64,000 nucleotides of DNA. Origin: Diphasiastrum complanatum (taxonomy: Eukaryota > Streptophyta > Lycopodiopsida > Lycopodiales > Lycopodiaceae). Position numbers and translations under genes: made by a program. The stretch spans positions 2,246,659-2,310,658 of the forward strand of contig CM055110.1 in NCBI GenBank assembly GCA_029204225.1, in the 5' to 3' direction. This document shows, one piece after another, positions 9,900 to 20,300 of the stretch. Below the pieces are notes generated by a model. The model searched no databases. It was not told the origin of the DNA and was given only the letters and a program-made list of their open reading frames with translations. Positions within the stretch are counted from its first letter, which is position 1; each line of letters starts with the position of its first letter.

Positions 9900-12446
9900 A
9901 TGACTTCAATGAGTTCATACTTGTTGCAACCAAGTGAGAGATTGTCTACTTCCAATTATTCAATATGGAAGTTGAGGATGGAGTCCATCTTGATACTCCA
10001 AGATGTGATGGACATTGTACTTGGGATTGAGGAGGAGCCTCAAGTCCTTCAAGAAGTACAAAAATACAAGAAGAGAGCTAGGATGGCTCTCCACTACATT
10101 AAGATGAATGTCTCTAATGAGATATTGAGGGAGATTGGTGATTGTTCTACATCCAAGGAAGCTTGGGATAGTCTCAAGTCCATCTATGAGGCTAAGAACA
10201 CCTTTAGACTCCTCACTCTTAGAAATCAAATATTCCAAAGTAGTCAAAAGAGTGATGAGAGTGCATCTAATTATGTTTTGAGAGTCAAGGATATTCATAG
10301 GGAGCTTGCATGTATTGGTGACTCAATCAATCAAAGTGAGCTAGTCCAAGTCATTCTCAATGGCTTGAGAGATGAATATGACAACCTTGTCCAATCCTAT
10401 GCTATTAAGGAGGAGCTACCAAGTTTGGAGGCCCTTCAAAGTGTGCTTATTTCTGAAGATTCAAGACAAGAGTACAAACTCTTGAGGATGGACAAGCTAT
10501 CACTCAATCATGATGATGGCAAAGTTCTATTTGCCAAGCACAAAGAGAGGAGTAAGAAGCAACACCATCACTTCTCTAATGACAAAGCTAAAGACCAAGA
10601 TGGAGAGGAGGAGGATACCTCTCATGCTTCTAATTCAAATCTCAAGAAGAAGATGATCAAGTGCTTTTATTGTGGCAAGAAAGGCCATTATGCCACCAAT
10701 TGCTTCAAGAAGAAGAATCAACTCAATCAAGCCAACATCACCAATGAGAAAGAAGACTATATTGCAAGTGATTGGGAATCTCTTATGGTATCAAGCTTCT
10801 CCTCTTCCACCTTCAACAAGGATGACTCATGGTATATTGATAGTGGAGCATCTTCACATATGTGTGGCTCCAAGCACTTTTTTTCATCTATTATGCCTTA
10901 TGATGGAGTCAAGAAGACCATATACTTTGCAAGTAAGCATGAGTGCAATATTGAAGGAGTAGGGATTATTCCCTTGAAGCTTGCATCTTCTAAAGATCTC
11001 TTTCTCAACAATGTTCTTTTTGTCCCAAAGCTTACAAAGAACATCTTAAGTGTTGGCCAACTTCTTGATAGTGGCTTTGATGTCAATTTCAATATTGACA
11101 ATTGTGTGATTAAGAAAGATGGTGAGATCCTTGCATATGGATCAAGATTTGAAGGCATCTACAAATTGGATCCAAGTGAGAGTGCAAACTCTCTTGATGT
11201 TTCTTATATTTCCAATATTTCAAAGGAGGAGGATTACACAAGATGCACATACTTTCTGTCTGATTATTCCTTATTATTCAAAGCATATGTTGAGAAGAAA
11301 TTCTCATTGAAGATCAAAGCTTTGAGGAGTATTGGAGCTCTTGAAGGAATAGCACAATATGAAGTTTTATTCAAGATGAATCCTAAGGTTGATCACCTTA
11401 GTGAACTTGGTAGTGCTTGCTTTGCACATATTCCCTTAAAAACAAGGAGGAAGGATGATCCAAGCTCATGGATCATGATTGGATACACATCCATCAAGGA
11501 GGACTTTAGTGTCTTTACACTCTCTATCTCAATTGTGAATAGAGATGTCATGTGGCATGAAGATTCAATCTTGGAAGTGGCCGAGACCAAGGCTTCTCAA
11601 GAAGCATCACAAGTTATCCTTTTTGAAGGTATTCAAGTTATGATGGGGCCAATGTGTGAGGAGGAGTTTCTTCTTCATATGATTTCAACAAGACCTTCAA
11701 GATGCATGGCCGAGTCTTTATGGCTCACCTTACATGGCAAAGAGGGGCATATTTCATGTTGTATCTACTACAACACATTCATATATGCTTCTCTTCCTTT
11801 GCTTGAAATGCTATCTTGCTTCATTGAATTTTTTGGATCTCAAAGTTCAAGAACAACTATACTAGTTTTGTATGATGCTTATGGTATAAACATGTTTCTT
11901 GTCATTATTGAGTTAGATGTGTTTCCAATACTTTTTGAAAGCAAGATATTGTATTGTCAAAAGTATGCTCTTGGTTCTAGTAAGAACAAGATTGAGCTTG
12001 GTACTCACTTTTTTGAAAATCATGTTTTCACATGTTTTGAGGCAAATTGTAAACTCCTCTTGAGATTAAGTGAAGCATCCAAAGTGGACACTTACATCCT
12101 TGAGAGGGTAACTAGCCTAAAAAAGATAAAGATAGTCTTTGATATCAAGATTAGATCCATCATGGTTATAGTTCATTGTATGTGGACTAGTCAAGCTAGA
12201 AAGCATAATCTTGATAATCATCATTGTTTCACATCTTATGATCTTGATCTCCATGATCCTTATGAGGCTTGGAAGCCTCAGATTTCTCTATTTATGGTGC
12301 ATACATCATGCAAGTGGAACTTTCAAGGCAAAGATCATCATCAAGCATGGAGGAAGCCCATGATAATAGTGGCATATTGGTGGAACACTCTTCAAAGGCA
12401 TTGGCAAGAGATCTCTACCAAAGAGATCTTATCATGGATATGGTGA
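9900..12446 (+). CDS. Element C Gag-protease polyprotein with unidentified C-terminal region (848 residues)
   Basis: Residues about 1-200 are a copia Gag (UBN2-type; SNYSIWKLRMESILILQDVM, then a helical core). Next come a basic linker, a CCHC zinc knuckle near 255-268 (CFYCGKKGHYATNC) and an aspartic protease with DSGASSHM near 312. Residues about 330-450 are the protease tail and pre-integrase region. From about 460 to 560 only scraps of integrase remain (KALRS, SWIMIGY, VNRDVMWHED) without the D-D-E catalytic set. Residues about 570-848 match no Pol domain I know and end EISTKEILSWIW. The same 3' region recurs in element E. A second open frame overlaps its last 190 bp (12269-12460), so it is unclear which frame, if either, is translated. 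The start ATG at 9900 fits related elements. Confidence 0.8.
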   Translation: MTSMSSYLLQPSERLSTSNYSIWKLRMESILILQDVMDIVLGIEEEPQVLQEVQKYKKRARMALHYIKMNVSNEILREIGDCSTSKEAWDSLKSIYEAKNTFRLLTLRNQIFQSSQKSDESASNYVLRVKDIHRELACIGDSINQSELVQVILNGLRDEYDNLVQSYAIKEELPSLEALQSVLISEDSRQEYKLLRMDKLSLNHDDGKVLFAKHKERSKKQHHHFSNDKAKDQDGEEEDTSHASNSNLKKKMIKCFYCGKKGHYATNCFKKKNQLNQANITNEKEDYIASDWESLMVSSFSSSTFNKDDSWYIDSGASSHMCGSKHFFSSIMPYDGVKKTIYFASKHECNIEGVGIIPLKLASSKDLFLNNVLFVPKLTKNILSVGQLLDSGFDVNFNIDNCVIKKDGEILAYGSRFEGIYKLDPSESANSLDVSYISNISKEEDYTRCTYFLSDYSLLFKAYVEKKFSLKIKALRSIGALEGIAQYEVLFKMNPKVDHLSELGSACFAHIPLKTRRKDDPSSWIMIGYTSIKEDFSVFTLSISIVNRDVMWHEDSILEVAETKASQEASQVILFEGIQVMMGPMCEEEFLLHMISTRPSRCMAESLWLTLHGKEGHISCCIYYNTFIYASLPLLEMLSCFIEFFGSQSSRTTILVLYDAYGINMFLVIIELDVFPILFESKILYCQKYALGSSKNKIELGTHFFENHVFTCFEANCKLLLRLSEASKVDTYILERVTSLKKIKIVFDIKIRSIMVIVHCMWTSQARKHNLDNHHCFTSYDLDLHDPYEAWKPQISLFMVHTSCKWNFQGKDHHQAWRKPMIIVAYWWNTLQRHWQEISTKEILSWIW

Positions 12447-12572
12447 GAGTGCTGCTATGATGGATCCCTTGGCTGATCTTCACTTCTTATGCATACCAAA
12501 GGATCCACTCAAAAAGATTTACAAACTTCTCAAGTGATCTAGTACCTTTCCAAGCTATTTTTTGAGGAGGAG

Positions 12573-13405
12573 TGTGAGAAATTGGCAAAAATCTAGCTTG
12601 GTATTTTTTATGATAGAAGTTTGTAAGTGAATCTCACATGTGTGAAGGATGTTCCCACGTGTGGACAATTGTAAAGTAAATCAAAATGTTTGATATAGGG
12701 GTCTCATAGAATTTCATAGTCAAGCATTTAGGTGTAGGATGTTGATAGGGTCAAATTTGGCATAGATGGCAAATTATCCATTTCCACTTGTAATGCCAAT
12801 ATTGAGCCAAACTTGTGCCAATTAGAGTGTAGACAAGTGTCATGCTTTTGTTTGATGAAGCTTAAGAGGTCCAATAGGATTTAGAGGTGGAACCTTGTGA
12901 GGTCCAATAGAAAATTGAGGTGTGCTTGAATATAGTCCAATAGAATTTAGAGGTGCATGGATCAATGGTTCAATAGGATTAAGAGGTGGCAAAGTGTGAT
13001 CCAATCATAGTTAAGCATAGTGGTAGCTCGTGAATCTATTAGTATCATTGTACTCCTCCTTTTGGATCTAATTGATTTTGAGATTGAGTGGATTTTGAGT
13101 GTCATTGAATTTCTAGCTTTCTCTCTCTACCTGAGGGCTCATGATGGTTTTTCTCTCTCTACCTGAGGAGAGCAGCTTGTTTTTACTTAGAATACTTTTG
13201 GAACACTTCCCACACGTGTGAGTGAGAGTTGGAAGTGATTGAATGCATGTAGTAGTGTGTTTTTGCCATAGGATACAAGATTGATCTTGAATCTCAATCT
13301 AGTCTTGATCTTGAATCTCAATCTAGTCTTGATCTTGGTGCATCTACACACCTTAGGAGATCACAAGTACATGTAGTGGACAGTCCACACGTGTGAAATT
13401 CAACA
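12573..13405 (+). repeat. Element C 3' LTR (833 bp)
   Basis: Partner of 8349-9157. It is longer because ATCTTGAATCTCAATCTAGT and the next few bases are tandemly duplicated near 13280-13330. Substitutions to the 5' copy are about ten, roughly 1%. Confidence 0.95.
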
Positions 13406-13410
13406 AGAAA

Positions 13411-13694
13411 GATTAAACATCTATAACTAATCATGGATTACAAGAGTGACAGATTAGCCACGTTCTAGAGTACTTCTGTTGATGTCACGATATTTGATCA
13501 AATATTTGTACCCCATGGTACTTGGTTGATCTTCTTGGTCCTTTGTGGAGCACGAATGATTTTGTGTTGCGAAGCAATTTCATGTCATGTGTCACAAAAT
13601 TGTTCGCGAACATTTTTGCTTCGTGTGTTTTTTGTATCAAAATTAGAGTGGAAAGCTAGCAAAGCTTTGGCAATTGAAACATTTTGTTTCTTCA
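13411..13694 (-). repeat. Copia B 3' LTR, proximal part
   Basis: Begins on the minus strand with TGAAGAAACAAAATG at 13694, after the polypurine tract GAGAGGGAGG, and runs to the element C target site. With 7523-8348 it makes an LTR of about 1.1 kb. Confidence 0.75.
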
Positions 13695-13983
13695 CCTCCC
13701 TCTCAAAGCATGATAGCTTAATTACTCCAAGACTGCTCCTCTGTTTCTCGAACAGACCTTTGTTTAAGGCCTTTGTAAAAATGTTAGCAACCATCTCCTT
13801 CGTTCCAATGAAAGTAGTCTACAATATCTTCTTCTCGATCAGATCCCTTATCAAGTGGTACTTGATTGCAATGTGTTTCATCCTTGAGTGAAACAAGGGG
13901 TCTTTTGTTAGATGTATTACAAATGTGTTATCCATCTGCAAAATCAGAGGTTCATTCCTCGTTTCACCAAGTTTGTCAAGGAA
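13695..13983 (-). pseudogene. Copia B RNase H, C-terminal part
   Basis: Minus-strand frame with LQMDNTFVIHLTKDPLFHSR (the D and HSR boxes of copia RNase H), HIAIKYHLIRDLIEKK, and the terminal box ANIFTKALNKGLFEK. One TAG interrupts it near 13820. It joins the N-terminal part at 25794 once chromovirus G1 and one copy of the CTGTT target duplication are disregarded; the reading frame is then continuous across the site. Confidence 0.9.
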
Positions 13984-13988
13984 CTGTT

Positions 13989-14406
13989 AGTTATGGACTC
14001 GGCTCATTACATTTGCCGCGTCCATTTACATTTACAGTTACTTTACTTTATGCATAAGCAGGCCTTGGGCCCTTTTTTATTCATTAGTGACATTCAGACT
14101 ATATGGTTGGCCTTTGGACTTATTATTCATTATTAGGCCATTTGGACATATTACTGGAGAGTGGGGGCCTTCTTGGAGGGCGCACTATTATCCCTCCCAG
14201 TTGGGCCCTAGCCACTGGAAGCTTCCTTTTAGGGCTTCCTCTTGGCTATAAGTAGGGAAATTGTGTCATTTGTCATTCAGTTGATGATATTGATCTCTCT
14301 CTTTAGCCTCCTTAATCTCTCTCTTTTCTGCTTTCTAGGGTTAACTCTTGCTTATGTGATGCTTTCATAGCTTAGTTCTAGATCAGCTGTGGCTCTATTC
14401 GTAACT
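13989..14406 (+). repeat. G1 5' LTR (418 bp)
   Basis: Begins AGTTATGGACTCGGC and ends TTCGTAACT, a terminal inverted AGTTA/TAACT pair in place of the usual TG/CA. A TATA-like TATAAGTA is at 14247-14254. Both LTRs have the same ends, and these ends give the exact TSD, so the boundary is well fixed. Confidence 0.9.
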
Positions 14407-14418
14407 TGGTATCAGAGC
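14407..14418 (+). other. G1 primer binding site
   Basis: TGGTATCAGAGC immediately follows the LTR; initiator-Met tRNA type, as in many chromoviruses. Confidence 0.9.
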
Positions 14419-15663
14419 ACTTTCCTGAGCAATTGGAAAGTGTTGATTTTTGTTTTTCGGTTTATTTTCAGATTGATTAGGTTTTCGAACTTCTTGTTGT
14501 GCTTTTATTATAGGTTGCAGGATCTTCTATTGAGGAGACTGCCATCTCTCCATTTCTGGCGCCCTATCTCCTCCAGCCATCTCTCCTTGCTACCGTAGTT
14601 CTCTTTTGTGGTGTGTAAGAAAGGGATAATCCCTACCATCATCTCCTTCTCCTATCTCTCTATTTGTCATCTCCGGATCTCCATCGCTACCATCTCTAGA
14701 GAGTGCTCCATCGCTGCCTTCTCAGCGCTCTCCATCGCACTACTCTCCTCCACCTCCGGCGCTACCATATCTCCAGCGCCCACGCTCTCTTCCTATCAGA
14801 GCTCCTCCTCCGATCCTCTGTTAGCCCCTGATCGCCCCCCTCTGATCTGATCAGATTAGTCCACCCACAGTCCTACCCCGCTCTATCCGCCCCTGTTTCT
14901 GCCTGTATGCCGGCACCCTCTCATTGCCTCCACCTACGTACCCGCGTCGGCCTATCTCCTGGCACCCGTCGCCTGCCTCCTCTGATCATCCCTAAGATCC
15001 TCTCCCTCTGATCATCCATCCTCCTACCCCTCTGCTCCTGTGATCGTCCTCCTCCCCATTGTCGCCCGCCGACCTTCTACTCCCCGCCTCCTACAGCCCC
15101 TCATGTTCCATTCGCTCTCACCTTCCCCTTGCCCCCCCCGTTCTAACCCTCGCGCCCTCCCTCGTTCTGTCGCCCATCCACCTGCGTAGCCTGTCCGCCT
15201 ATCGGCCACCTACGTAGCTCGCCTGCCGCCGCTTACCTGACTGCGGCCTGTCTGCCGTCCGTACTCCTTGCGCCCGCCCGCCCGCCCGCATTCCCTGCGC
15301 GTGCCCGAATGCCCGCCCACGCTCTCTGCCGACATCCCATCGCCCGCCCTACCCGCGCTTGTGCCAATGCCGGCCGTCGGCTGTCGGCCGTCTTCTGGAC
15401 CGCTCGCCATCGCACGCACTCTGGAGTCTGGACCGCTGTCGTCTGGCAGCCGCCCAACCACAAAAAAAAAAATTCCGATTTCATTGCCCATTTCATTTTT
15501 GTTATTAGCTTTGTGTTTCCGTTGTCATGTGCTCGTGTATAGAAAAAAAAAATTTACGTTCCATTTTAGCCCATTTTTACGTTAGTTTTCTTTTTCCATA
15601 ACTAGTTATTGCTCAGTTTGTCCATTTGTTTAGCATGTCTTTTCTTGCTTTCTTTCTTTCAAC
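14419..15663 (+). other. G1 leader, C-rich and CpG-rich
   Basis: About 1.2 kb of untranslated leader. From about 14560 to 15440 it is very rich in C and T with many CG dinucleotides, including a CGCCCGCCCGCCCGCCCGC run near 15270, in sharp contrast to the AT-rich surroundings. Overlapping frames of 60-105 codons on both strands here are by-products of composition. Confidence 0.65.
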
Positions 15664-16094
15664 ATGGTTGACTCACCCACCAAAAGTGAGACCCCTCACG
15701 AGCCCTTAGCCAAACAATTTGCTCATATGAGTGACTCCCTTTCTAACCTTACCAGTCGCTTCGACCACATGATGACTGTCTTTTCCACTATGCAGTCACA
15801 AATTGCTTCTCTCCAGCCATATGGGCTTGGAAAAACCCCTATTCCACCTTCATTTGGGCTCCATTTGGATTTCCATCCTCTTCTCCTTTGCTTCCCACGT
15901 CAGTCAGCTCCTGCGCCACATTTTCCACGTCATCCAGCTCTTGAGTCACAATCATTTGAGTCACCTGCATCATTTGAGACAGTCATAGAGCTATTTGAGA
16001 TAGTCATTGAGTTACCTGAGTTAGTTCATGTCTCGCATAGTGAGTTTGAGTCACATCTACAGGTTGATATTGTAGATGCTTCACAGGTTGATCT
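15664..16094 (+). pseudogene. G1 gag, N-terminal part
   Basis: Starts MVDSPTKSETPHEPLAKQF and continues with a predicted coiled coil (MSDSLSNLTSRFDHMMTVFS) typical of chromovirus Gag N-termini, then a Pro-rich and a Glu/Ser-rich low-complexity segment. It is cut by copia D in an acidic stretch (VDASQVDL) and resumes in frame at 21961. Confidence 0.75.
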
Positions 16095-16747
16095 TGTGAA
16101 AAATTGTCAACTAGTAGTATTTTCCTAACTTGAGATTTTGTAGGCCTATGGCCAAATAAAAGTTAGAGATAGGTTCATACATGTATGTAGAGGCCCAAAG
16201 TATGTGTACACTACTTTTGAGGTCACATTAATTAGAGGAGGTCGAGTGTGGAGCTCTTCTATTGGCTCATAATTTGGTGCATTCCTATTTGACCAAATTT
16301 CTAGGTATATGGGTGAATCCTATTGGACCCCAATTTTAGCCTATCATAAGACAAGTGGCCAAGAGGCACTATGGCTGCTATAAATAGCCATCTCCACGAG
16401 TATGTACATATCTCATTTTCATTCTATTGAATGAATGTTATGCTCTTTGAAGATCCATCTTCTTCTCTCTCACTTTTTTGTTCATATCTTGCATTCTAGC
16501 CACTAGAATTGTGATTTCTTTGTTGCTATGGCTTCACACGTGTGAAATGCAGGTTGTAGGCTCTGAAGTACGGACAGGGACAGCAAGTTTCTGTTTGTGG
16601 AAGCTTATGATCAGATTTTGATGTTTAGTTGATGTTTAGTATGCTTAACATCACAATTTCTATCATTTTTTCAATCTAGATGTGCATAACTTCCATGGCC
16701 AAGATCTTTATGAAACTTTAGCATCTTTTGGATCTGAGTTTTTCACA
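16095..16747 (+). repeat. Copia D 5' LTR (653 bp)
   Basis: TGTGAAAAATTGTC...TTTTTCACA, with an 8-bp terminal inverted repeat TGTGAAAA/TTTTCACA. Contains the TATA box and the palindromic TTCACACGTGTGAA near 16535. Confidence 0.97.
16379..16386 (+). promoter_or_regulatory. TATA box of the copia D 5' LTR
   Basis: TATAAATA, 285 bp into the LTR, followed by AT-rich DNA with TTGAATGAATG. The same element is at 21587-21594 in the 3' LTR. This is the likely promoter core for element RNA. Confidence 0.7.
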
Positions 16748-16759
16748 TGGTATCAGAGC
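16748..16759 (+). other. Copia D primer binding site
   Basis: TGGTATCAGAGC abutting the LTR; initiator-Met tRNA type. Confidence 0.95.
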
Positions 16760-17356
16760 ATTAGGCGGCCAAATGTGCAGGTTTTGCCAGATTTAGAAGA
16801 GATTTGTGGGCGAGTTTGCTTTTGTAGCATTCCAATCAAGTTTCTAGCTAAAAATCTTGTTGATTTATGTGTAGAAATTGGATCTTTGTGATCAAAACAT
16901 CATTTGTATGCATTTCAATTGAAGTAGGGCGAATTCCCTCTGTACTTATCAGAATAAGGAGACAAAATTTGTTTTGGAAAGAGGGAGATGCAAGATCCAA
17001 CAAGATCCTATTAGTTTTCCATTCTAGCATATAGTTTTTTGATTCAATTTCTTGCTTCTTCATGTCAAAAACTTCAAAATTGATGTAACCCTCTGATTTT
17101 CAGTTTGCTGAATGATTCAAGAGTGTATTTCAATCTTAGGAGTGAGGGAAAAGCAAGTATATTGAGGTTTGGTCTTGGTTTGATCAAGAAATCATAAAAC
17201 TAGTGGCTAAAATTGAGGAAAAAGTGAGGAAAAGAGAGAAAAAGTAAGGTTTTAGGTTCCAAATCTTTGTGATTTCTTCTTGTGTTTCATTTGTTGATTC
17301 AAGAGAGTGCTTAGTGCATTGGAACAGGTCAAAGATCAGAGATCAATCATTGCAAC
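16760..17356 (+). other. Copia D leader, about 600 bp
   Basis: Untranslated leader between PBS and gag start; no further feature seen. Confidence 0.7.
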
Positions 17357-20300
17357 ATGGCTACAAATGGAGGCTACATGTTGGAAAGCAATGATAGGCT
17401 TACCTCCCTCAACTATTCTACTTGGAAAGTAAGGATGGAGTCTTTGCTTGAGATGAATGAGTTGATGGATATTGTTGTAGGTGTGGAGGAGAGACCTTTG
17501 GCACCTCAAGAACAATTGAGGTATGACAAGAGGGCAAAGAAAGCCCTTCACATGATCAAGATGAATGTGACAAATGAGCTTATCAAAGAGGTTGGTAAGT
17601 GCACATCATCTAGTGAAGCTTGGGAAGCCTTGAAGAAGGTTTATGAATCCAAGTCTACTTCTAGAGTGTTGACTTTAAGAAGGCAAATCTTTTCTTGTAT
17701 GCAAAAGAAGAGTGAGAGTGGACATGCTTTTGTTTTGAGAGTTAAAGCATTGAATGATGAGTTAGCATGCATTAATGATGGCATAAATAATGAGGAGCTT
17801 GTTCAAGTGATTCTCAATGGCTTGTTGGATGATCATGCTAATCTTGTTCAAAGTTATGCTATCCAAAAATGTTTACCAAGTGTTGGAGACTTGCAAGAGG
17901 TCTTGTTGGCTGAAGAATTCAGGTTGCAAGCAAGAGTGGGAGCATCTTCTACATCTCAAGGAGGAGAAGAGGAGGCAATGTTCTCTAAAGGCAAGTTCAA
18001 GGGCAAAGGTAAAAGCAATTGGTCTAAAGGGCAAGACCAAGGTGAGCACTCTACTTTTGGCAAAAAGAAGGATAGATCTAAGCTAAAATGTTTCTATTGT
18101 GGAGTCAAAGGGCATTTTGCTAGTGATTGTTTTAAGAAAAAGAGGGATCAAGGGGAAAAGCAAACCAATCTAACTATTGATGAGGGTGGGGATGAGCTTC
18201 TTTCAAATGATGCTTTTGTTATGTCATCTTGCTTGTTGGCTAATCATGGAGACATTGATCCTTGGTGGATTGATAGTGGAGCCACTTCTCATATGACATA
18301 TCATAAAGAGTATTTTTCATCTTTAATGGCATTTGATGGTGATAGGAAGGTAATCTATACCGCAAATGATGGTGAGTGTGCAATCAAGGGGATTGGCACA
18401 ATTCCTATTTCACTTTCTACAAATAGGAATATAGAATTGAAAGATGTTTTGCTCATTCCATCCATTACCAAGAACTTACTTAGTGTAAGCCAAATGCTTG
18501 ACAAAGGATTCAAAGTTGAGTTTGATGGTGATGCTTGCTTGATCAAAAAGGGGTGTAGTATCATTGCAAAAGGGAAAAGGCAAGGGAAATTGTTCAAGCT
18601 TGATGCATGTGTTGTTGCTAACCAAGTTGGATGCATGGCAAATGAACAAATGTCAATTCAAGAGGTATGGCATAAAAGGATGGGACATCTCAACTACAAG
18701 GCCTTGGAGGTAATAGCCAAAAAGGAGGTAGTAAGGGGACTTCCCAAGTCTCTTACTTGCTTGAATCATGTTTGTGAAGAATGTGCTTTGTCTAAATCAC
18801 ATAGATTGCCATATACTAGATCTATATCTAGATCTAAGATGCCTTTTTCTCTCTTGCATTCGGATATTCATGGTGTTACTACAATTAGCAATGGAGGTGC
18901 TAAGATGTATGTAACTTTCATTGATGATTTTAGTAGATTTTGTTGGGTTTATCTACTAAAGAGCAAGGATGAGGTGTTTGATGTGTTTGTCAAGTTCAAA
19001 GTTGCTATTGAGACTCAATTTACAACCAAAATCAAATGCTTGAGGAGCGACAATGGTGGTGAATACATTTCTAACAAATTCAAAGCCTTTTGTGATGAGC
19101 ATGGGATCAAGAGGGAGTACACATGTCCAAGAACACCACAACAAAATGGAGTGGCCGAGAGGAAGAATAGAACCTTGTGTGAGAGTGCAAAGGCAATGAG
19201 ATTGAATGCTAATCTTCCTAAACCTTTTTGGAGTGATGCTTTGTTGTGTGCAAATTTCCTATGCAATAGATGGCCAAGTGTTGTATTGGAAGGAAAAACC
19301 CCTTTTGAAGCTTTGTTTGGTATGAAGCCTAATGTCAAGTTTCTAAGAACTTTTGGATGCATTTGCTACTTCAACATTACTCTTGATGATAGAACTAAGG
19401 AGGATCCATCTTCAAGAAAGGGCATTTTTGTTGGTTATAGTGAAGTAAGCAAAGCATATAGGATTTATGTTCCTTCAATCAAGAAAGTGTTCACAAGTAG
19501 GGATGTCATTTTTGATGAAAGTAACATTCCAAAAGTTGTTTCAAGTGATGATGGTGTTGTTGCAACTAATGTGCTTGATGACAATGGAGTTGATGACACA
19601 TTGGATGTGGATGTTGAAGAAGCCTCTTCAAGTCAAATTCCAAGGAGAACTCCAAGGCATAAAGTGAAACCCTCAAGGCTCACTTATGATGGCAAAGGTA
19701 AGCAAGTGGTGGATGGATCCAACTATGCTTTCCTAACTTCTTTTGATGTACCTTCATGTGTAGATGAAGCAAGGCAAAAAGAGGAATGGATCCAAGCAAT
19801 GGATCTTGAGTTTGAAGCACTTATGAAGAACAACACATGGAGATTGGTGGAGCTTCCAAAGGGCAAAAGTGCAATTGGATGCAAATGGATCTTCAAGGTA
19901 AAGACAAATCAAGATGGATCTATCAACAAGTTCAAGGCAAGGTTGGTGGCTAAAGGTTATGCTCAAGAGCATGGCATTGACTATGAGGAAACCTTTGCAC
20001 CCGTGGCAAAGATGGTGAGCATAAGAGTAATCATTTCCCTTGCAACTCTTTATGGATGGGATCTTTGGCAATTAGACATTTCTAATGCTTTCTTGAATGG
20101 TGATCTTGAAGAGGAAGTCTACATGGAGCAACCCGAGAGCTATGTTTCTCATAGCAAGCCTAATCATGTGTGTTTTCTACAAAAAAGTTTGTATGGTCTT
20201 AAGCAAGCACCAAGGAGTTGGTATGCTAGGCTTAACTCTTTTCTACTTTCTCAAAACTTCACTATGAGTGAGTATGATCATTCACTTTACTTTAGAATTA

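Larger units (their letters stand above)
8349..13405 (+). mobile_element. Element C: copia-derived, lacking RT and RNase H
   Basis: A complete LTR-to-LTR unit of about 5.06 kb: 5' LTR 8349-9157, PBS 9158-9169, leader, one long frame 9900-12446, polypurine tract TTTTTTGAGGAGGAG ending at 12572, 3' LTR 12573-13405. It is flanked by AGAAA (8344-8348 and 13406-13410). The frame keeps gag and protease, but integrase is reduced to fragments and RT/RNase H are absent. Intact ends and TSD show that it transposed, so the enzymes must have come from another copia element. Confidence 0.9.

Noticed and set aside
10672-11310. Alternative plus-strand and antisense frames inside the element C long frame
   Set aside because: They are shadows of the Gag-protease frame, with no independent motif.
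13526-13891. 121-codon plus-strand frame
   Set aside because: Antisense to the copia B RNase H end and LTR start; no homology of its own.
15024-15585. Several 60-105 codon frames on both strands
   Set aside because: They overlap each other in a C- and CpG-rich leader of G1 where stops are rare; no motif is shared with known proteins.
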